64,000 bases of DNA from Theobroma cacao (Eukaryota; Streptophyta; Magnoliopsida; Malvales; Malvaceae). A model generated the notes under the pieces. It saw nothing but the letters and a program-made list of their open reading frames with translations. It was not told the origin of the DNA and ran no database searches. The stretch spans positions 26,742,398 through 26,806,397 of the forward strand of contig NC_030858.1 in NCBI RefSeq assembly GCF_000208745.1, read 5' to 3'. Of the stretch, positions 57,473 to 64,000 are shown in pieces; the first letter of the stretch is position 1; the number at the start of each line of letters is the position of its first letter. The position numbers and the translations under genes were made by a program.

Positions 57473-60417
57473 GGTTATGAAATACCCCATACTTTGATAT
57501 AGTGATAAATAAAGTTGATCAAATGCAAATTGAGGTCAATTAAAATGTTTAAAAGTGATAAAAGACGAAAGGAGTAGTTTAGGATAAAATATTCCGTAAG
57601 TGAGAAAATAACAATTAATTATATAATTTTACAGAGGAGAATTTGTGAGATAAAAGCCGATTCAGAAGTCAAGTGAGGCAATAATAAGGTATTTCGAGTA
57701 CCAAAGGAGACAAGATAAAATTTTTAAAATATTAATATTTAGCTGGATGTCGAAGTCAATCAAGAAAAAAGATCTATGGTTGATCCAAGTGGGGGGAGAA
57801 GATGACAAAGCCCGACTCTATAAAAATATTTATCATGACATACATTGTGATGGATAGCATGTTTGCAAGCTAGGAGAGTCCCGAAAAATTTACAAAAGTC
57901 GGTATTGTACTAGAGGTACAACAAAGTTAATTTAAGCCTCAAACTAGATCAAATAGAGATTTTGGGGTGAAATTGAAAATTTTAAAGTCCCAAAATGATT
58001 TAATATGGTGATTCGGAGTTCAAGGATCAATTTGGAGTCAATTGAAAATTTCACTATCTAGGGGTAAAATGGTAATTTTACCACTCAAGGATAAAAAGGG
58101 GAAAATTTTCAAAGATTTTGATCACATTTGACTTATTGGAGTATGATTTGAGGTTGAGAAGTGAAAAATTATAATCCCGGCATTTTTCAGAGCACAGGGG
58201 TAAAATGGTAATTTTGTCACCCCATGGGCAAAATTGTAATTTTCCATCACCAGGACACTTGTCCAGCACATGGTCTTCCCTTATCTCCATTTTGACCTTT
58301 GACTAAACATGTGGTGGAGATTGAAAGCATAATTATTAAAATATAAAAAGAAAAATGGACTAATAAGCATGTGACATGTGTCAAGCAAGAATATTTTATT
58401 ATTTTCTATAAAAATCAGCCTATAAACCCCTCATTTCTCTCCAAATATTCGGCCACATCAAGAACAAAGGGAAAAAGGAAGAGAACAAACCCTAGGTGGG
58501 GAATTTGAAGAGAAAAAGTGTGAAAAATCAAGGAAAATAAGTGAAAAAGGTAAGATTTTTCAATTTAAACTTAAAATCTATTTTCCTTAAGCATTTCTCC
58601 TTATTTTCTATGGTTAAGTTACATGTTTTCATGATGAATTCATGACTGGTCAAAATTGAGGTATTAGAAAAGAAATAGAGTAATTTGGGATTAAATTAGA
58701 CGCATTAGTAATTTAATCGGGTGATAAGACGAATTAGGCCAATACCGAATTTAGATGGTTATCAGTGCATTTTGCATTCCATATCATGCATTAGTAGTCT
58801 AAATTAGTTTAATTTCAATTTAGTACCAATGTGGTGAATTTCTCGATTTTGTACTATGTCAAGGTGGTGAGTCTTCCGATAAAGGCAAGGGAATTGCACN
58901 NNNNNNNNNNNNNNNNNNNNNNNNNNNNNNNNNNNNNNNNNNNNNNNNNNNNNNNNNNNNNNNNNNNNNNNNNNNNNNNNNNNNNNNNNNNNNNNNNNNN
59001 NNNNNNNNNNNNNNNNNNNNNNNNNNNNNNNNNNNNNNNNNNNNNNNNNNNNNNNNNNNNNNNNNNNNNNNNNNNNNNNNNNNNNNNNNNNNNNNNNNNN
59101 NNNNNNNNNNNNNNNNNNNNNNNNNNNNNNNNNNNNNNNNNNNNNNNNNNNNNNNNNNNNNNNNNNNNNNNNNNNNNNNNNNNNNNNNNNNNNNNNNNNN
59201 NNNNNNNNNNNNNNNNNNNNNNNNNNNNNNNNNNNNNNNNNNNNNNNNNNNNNNNNNNNNNNNNNNNNNNNNNNNNNNNNNNNNNNNNNNNNNNNNNNNN
59301 NNNNNNNNNNNNNNNNNNNNNNNNNNNNNNNNNNNNNNNNNNNNNNNNNNNNNNNNNNNNNNNNNNNNNNNNNNNNNNNNNNNNNNNNNNNNNNNNNNNN
59401 NNNNNNNNNNNNNNNNNNNNNNNNNNNNNNNNNNNNNNNNNNNNNNNNNNNNNNNNNNNNNNNNNNNNNNNNNNNNNNNNNNNNNNNNNNNNNNNNNNNN
59501 NNNNNNNNNNNNNNNNNNNNNNNNNNNNNNNNNNNNNNNNNNNNNNNNNNNNNNNNCGAGTATGAGTTTTGGCACGAGCCAAAGTTTTAAGAAATTCATA
59601 AGCCAAGTTGATTACTCGATTTATATGGATCGATTTTATTTGGTTGAAATGAGTGGAAAGGTAATGAAATTACAGTATGATGACTTATTTCAATTGTCTC
59701 CATTTACTCGACTTTAGATAGTTTAGATGGTATCTGTTTACTCACTGGGTTTTTATTATCTCACTCCCCTCATTTCCTCACATTTCAGGCTCGGGGAATT
59801 CCATAGTTAGTTGACTTTGACAAGGATCTTCATTTGGACTCAAATCGGTAAAAGCTGTAGGTTTCCAGCTCCGATGCATTTTGGATAGATGTGGGCTCAC
59901 GTGTCCCTGTAAAAGAAATTTTATGCTTTGTTTATTTGCTTTATAGTATATATGAATATAATTATATTTTACGCTATAAGAATTATGTACCGATAGTTTT
60001 AAGAAAATTATTTTACAAGAAAATAGTTTATTTTATTAGAATATTTTTATTATATTCAAATGGTCAAATTTTCACTTCAAATGAACGTTTTAGATACTTA
60101 ATTTGCTTTTAAATCATTAAATATATATTTTTTGCTTACCTACTACATTTTTAGCAAGTTTTGAGATTTTTGAAAAAAAAATGACGAAAATGCCCCTGTG
60201 AGCCAAAAAAAAAAACAATATGTTATGTTATGATTTGGAAATGATTTGTAATTCTTCGTATTTTGATTATTTGATAACTATTGCTCATCTGGGAAGTGCG
60301 AAAGCTGATACAAGAGCCTTGCGAGGTTTCGATCGACATTCGGGGTGAAGAATGTTTGTCGAGGCTTCGCGGCGGTTGTCACGAGCTCGATGGGGAGTTC
60401 TGGGTCGTGACAGGTTA
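57473..60417. mobile_element. Solo LTR with 5-bp target duplication
   Basis: The LTR runs 57478-60412, from TGAAATACCCCATAC to TGGGTCGTGACA, and is flanked by identical GGTTA at 57473-57477 and 60413-60417. TG...CA ends plus a perfect 5-bp duplication are diagnostic of LTR-element integration. No internal region or second LTR follows, so it is a solo LTR left by recombination. The long LTR (2935 bases including the gap), TTTCAGGCTCGGGGAATTC near 59785 and the GTCGTGACA end are reminiscent of Ty3/gypsy chromoviruses of the Tekay/Del group. An (N)657 gap lies inside, so the true length may differ. Confidence 0.88.
58900..59556. other. Assembly gap (657 N)
   Basis: Undetermined bases inside the solo LTR. 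Open frames reported through the gap are meaningless. Confidence 0.99.
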
Positions 60418-60689
60418 ACGCCTTCAAACGCCTTCGCGTCTTCCTTATGACAACAGTAGGTTCTTTTACCTCAACCATAGTAGTAGCAAGACAAACAGCC
60501 ACCTTTTCAGTGATCGAGTGTTATATACTTCTTTGTATTTCATACTTTTCATGGATGTTTACATTGGATTTTTTTTATTTGTATTGATTATGGTTTGTAT
60601 TACATTTTCATATTTTTAGTAACATATATGTTTGCTTTTTAATAACAATATCATATAATAATTATATTACCAATAGGACAAGCAGAAAA

Positions 60690-61235
60690 TGATTTTTTAG
60701 AAAAAAATCATTTTAGCATTTATTATCGATGGAATTACCAACGAAATTCATCCATTGCCAATAGAGTTCATCAATTAACGAAGCAATTAGAGATGAAATT
60801 CATCTATTACCTATAGAGTTCATAACAAAAATATCGATGGATTATCGACGAATTCTAAGGCATTATTGACGAATATGGCTTTTGAACTTCAAAACTGACC
60901 CCATCGGTGTTCCATTGGTAATTCATTAGTCAGGTAGTCACAAAAATACTGATAGATTTATTCTATCATTGATTACCAACAGATTTACATCCGTCAGTAT
61001 TACTACCAACGAAAATCAGCAATGGATATCTCCAATTGCTAACAAATATATTGGTTGATGGATCAAAACCTTTACCAATAAAAATACCGACTGAATATTT
61101 GATCAGTACCCTTACTGACAAAATATTCCATTATTGACAGATTTGTCATTATCGATGATAGTTACACGGACAAAAGTTTCCATTGATATATCACATTATT
61201 GACGAAATCAAAAGTATTATTGATGGAATACTTCG
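60690..61235. mobile_element. CACTA-like subterminal repeat region
   Basis: Many short direct and inverted variants of ACCGACGAAATTC / GATTTCCGTCGGTAAT-type motifs occur (ATTACCAACGAAATTCATC, TACATCCGTCAGTATTAC, ATTATTGACGAA). Dense motifs of this kind are typical of subterminal regions of plant CACTA elements. A terminal CACTA was not found, so this is a decayed internal part. Confidence 0.4.
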
Positions 61236-62049
61236 TTTGTAATTCCCTATTTTTTTTTTATAGTTCTAGTCCTCTCACTTTTCTAAAACTCTTGCTTCAA
61301 CTTATCCCAATCTTTTTTGGGTGTTTCACAAATCAAGATTCTTGTGAATATAACATTAGAAACAACAAAATGGATACAAGATAAAGTCTTTTATCTTTTA
61401 GCCACTTCTTTGTTGTGTTGTTTTATTTGAGCTATGGTTGGGTTTGCTCTTGAGGTAGGTGGTTCATCTCCTATATCTACTACCTCACATAGATCAAAAG
61501 TTCTCAAGTAAGCTTTTATTTTAATAGCCCATATAAGATAACTTTCTCATAAAATATTGGAGGGGAAAGAGTTGTAAAATTGGTGGAGGACATAATAGAA
61601 AAGGTAGAGTAGAAAACTGCTTAAAAGGAAGTGATTTTGTGGTTATTTTATAGTTGTTCTTGCATACTTTCAACTCACACAAGGTCCTTTAAGACTCTCA
61701 ATGCTTTGATACATGTTAAAGTAAGAAGTTTCTACAATCACAAAGATTAAAAGATAGAGAACTAAGAATAAAGAATTTTGAAGGTTTATGTAATTGCTTG
61801 GCCAAATGGAATGCACAATATTTAATTACTTATGCCCTCTTTCATTTCAAATTAAAACCAAAATAGCAAGCTTTTTCAAGAATTTGGTACACTTATTAAA
61901 TGCAAATACAAATTACAATAAGCAAGTATCACAAGTAAAGTAAACTGAAATGAAATAAGGAAGTAAAGATTTCAAGTAACTCAACAAACTCCATCTTCGC
62001 TTGTTTGACACTAGCTTGCTAAATAATGAGCATTAGACAAATCATATAA
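61236..62049. other. AT-rich spacer, no gene seen
   Basis: No domain or RNA recognised. Confidence 0.4.
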
Positions 62050-62665
62050 CGATTGTATAAGGGTTCTTGTTATAAGTAGAGAGGTAGTGTTGTAAATAAG
62101 TCAAAAAATGTGATGGAGTTGACATAAAAAAAGATTAGAGCAATCCCTGAAGTACTAAGTATCGTGGAAGGTGAAAGGAATAAGTAAGTGGTAAAGTAAG
62201 ATTAAGAATAGGACGTAAAAAAACAAAGTAAAAGAGAATTTGAGAGAGAAGGAAAAAGTGAAAAATATGTTTTCACTAGCTTAAGAAACATTATTCCTTT
62301 AAAATGAATTGTCAAAGTTCTATATTGAAAGCCAAAAGAAATAGTTACTCAAGAATAGACTTTAATGTACACAATGAGTAACATTATTGAGAAGAGCTTT
62401 AATGTACATAATGGGTAACTTTTACTAAATAATAGTAGTTTTATTGTATATAATGAGTAACGATTAAAAACCCATTATGTGGTTATTATTCAGTAATATT
62501 ATATTAAGACTATTTCTTGAGTAGAAGGAAAGAGGAAAAATGTGTAAGGGAAAAGGTATGAGAGAACAAGGTAAGAGGGAGAAACACTTGTACTTTAAGA
62601 AAAGATTAAAAAATAGACCTAATAGCTACCTCTATATCTAAGCAACCAAGAAAACTTTGTAGAAC
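62050..62665 (-). mobile_element. Diverged LTR fragment, inverted relative of the 45.6/50.9-kb LTRs
   Basis: The minus strand matches the 50.9-kb LTR in order: TTGGTTGCTTAGATATAGAGGTAG, CCTTGTTCTCTCATACC, ATTAAAGCTCTTCTCAATAATG, and CACGATACTTAGTACTTCAGG against CACGATACTCAGTACTTTAGG. It also carries extra copies of a TTACTCATTATGTACATTAAAG unit. It lacks the internal region and its ends are unresolved. Confidence 0.65.
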
Positions 62666-64000
62666 ATTGCATGGTGAAACTACCCTATTAACCCTCCCCA
62701 CATGAAAAATTTAGAGTTTTAGGGCTTAAAAATTTTAGGAAAATTTTATTTTATCTTTACCTTTTTTCCAATCTATGATAGAGGTATCGATACTTTTAGA
62801 GTAGGTATCGATACTTTTGTTCTGGGGTTACAAGTGTCGATACTTCATTCATCAGATGCATTTCTGGGTTTCAAGTATTACCTATGAACAGGTAATGATA
62901 CTTTTGGTTTAGAATGCAGTTTTCAAGACTAAAACCAAAACATTTGACCTTCTTTAAGTCCCTAACTTTCAAATAAACTCATTTCACAACCAAAACACCA
63001 TTTATAGGTTGTATATGTTCAAAAATATCATTAGAAAACATAAATCTTTATGTTCACCAAGCTAAGTTACAACTTTAACCCATTATTAAGGGTTGTAGTT
63101 TCACATATGGTCTTTTCACAAATAAAATAATGCCCTAAACCCTCATAAACCCCCCTAAGACATTTTTACACTTTCTCTCTCTATTCTCAGCCTCTATTTT
63201 TTCTCTAATATCTCTTTCACTTTTCTAAAGCATTTTAAACCATTTAAACTCATACTTGAGTTTAGATTTTCATTTTAAAGACTTTTAGAGGTAAGGTTTT
63301 CACATCTTACACATCTAATCTTTGGGTTTTGTTTTCCAAAATTTGTGTTTCTTAAAAATCTGTTTTCCTTTCTAAAATTTAGATTTTTGATTGGTTTTGG
63401 TTCTCACAAGCTCACCAAAGTAAATAAGAACTCTAACTAGTTGAAATATGAAATCATAGTTATATTAGATTGTAGCTACTGATTTTAGGTTAGAGAATGA
63501 TTGAAGAAGTTTGTGGAAGTATAAATGGGTATTTATGAAAGTTATGAATAAAGAAGAAGGTATTAATAATGCATTATACATGGATAGTTTCTATTAAAAC
63601 ATTCGTGGCTTTGAGAGGTCGAGTTCTTTGTCGAAAATTGCTGAAGGGGAATGACACACTTTGATTAGGTAAGTAAATATGATATTTTTAATTATTTTGA
63701 TATAATTAAGCATGCCTTATCTATGATTTCTTATGAAAATCTGATTTCGATGAAGTATAGATTATGAAAAAGGATTTGTCGTTTCTTGACAAGTTTAAAT
63801 GAGTTTGAAGAAATATACGTATATGTTATGTAAATATGCATATTATGTATTTAATTTGTGCATAGGGAAGAGGCACTTTAAATGTTTTGATATCTTAAAA
63901 TTCTGAATTTGTATGTTAATTGATAGTATGTCTGATATTGAAAATTTATGATGAAAAGGATTTTGAAAGACCTTAGCATCAGATCACTCTATTTTGATAA
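62666..64000. other. Unclassified AT-rich sequence to the window end
   Basis: GTATCGATACTTTT occurs twice and related forms once or more at 62785-62850. The last ~400 bases, with GAGGTCGAGTTCTTTGTCG, resemble gypsy LTR sequence weakly. No gene is seen. Confidence 0.35.

Noticed and set aside
58831..59606. Long open frames on both strands
   Set aside because: Almost entirely undetermined bases of the assembly gap.

Overview
The window is nuclear DNA of a flowering plant, most likely a eudicot. It is AT-rich and gene-sparse. Its genes have GT-AG introns up to about 2.6 kb, it contains plant-only families (EMSY-like, plant mobile domain), and about half of the non-genic sequence looks like decayed transposable elements. 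A placement in Malvales (cacao/cotton relatives) is only a hunch, based on repeats rich in GTATCGATAC that I associate with that order.

Five protein-coding genes can be modelled with confidence and a sixth is likely. They lie in the left and centre of the window: a bromodomain protein with a SANT-like N terminus (+, 5184-9751, 3 exons); a small alpha/beta hydrolase (+, 11305-14222, 2 exons); an EMSY-like ENT/Tudor protein (-, 15357-18408, 9 coding exons), convergent with the hydrolase; selenoprotein O, an AMPylase-type pseudokinase (+, 33591-38179, 8 exons); octanoyltransferase LIP2 (+, 40213-40920, intronless CDS); and a single-exon 87-aa secreted-peptide precursor (+, 43290-43553). All multi-exon models were joined by hand; each keeps frame across GT-AG junctions and ends in one stop. 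From memory, bromodomain/EML and EML/SELO neighbours also occur in Arabidopsis (At2g44430/At2g44440 and At5g13020/At5g13030), so the window looks like the ancestral block from which both duplicated Arabidopsis segments lost members. Two of these genes are chromatin readers; SELO and LIP2 act in organelle redox and lipoate metabolism. Nothing suggests an operon-like functional unit.

Repeats by region: 0.3-3.7 kb holds a 5'-truncated RPL24 pseudogene, a hAT-like element, a 49-bp tandem repeat and a tRNA-like SINE fragment. 21-31 kb, between EML and SELO, is a transposon graveyard: an LTR fragment, a gutted Ty3/gypsy skeleton with its LTR, a 5-kb foldback with arms of about 1.3-1.5 kb split by a 2.2-kb insert, and a hairpin whose arms are tandem 22-bp repeats. 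45.6-52 kb is a non-autonomous LTR element carrying a broken plant-mobile-domain ORF in antisense. 53.8-57 kb is an Athila-like remnant on the minus strand. 57.5-60.4 kb is a solo LTR with a perfect 5-bp target duplication. 60.7-61.2 kb resembles CACTA subterminal repeats, and 62.05-62.67 kb is an inverted relative of the 45.6/50.9-kb LTR. Two assembly gaps (42115-42167 and 58900-59556) are present.

I found no complete novel system. The most interesting leads are the 22-bp-repeat hairpin, the antisense mobile-domain ORF, the orphan secreted peptide with an IDA/CLE-like tail, and the unusual bromodomain pocket.
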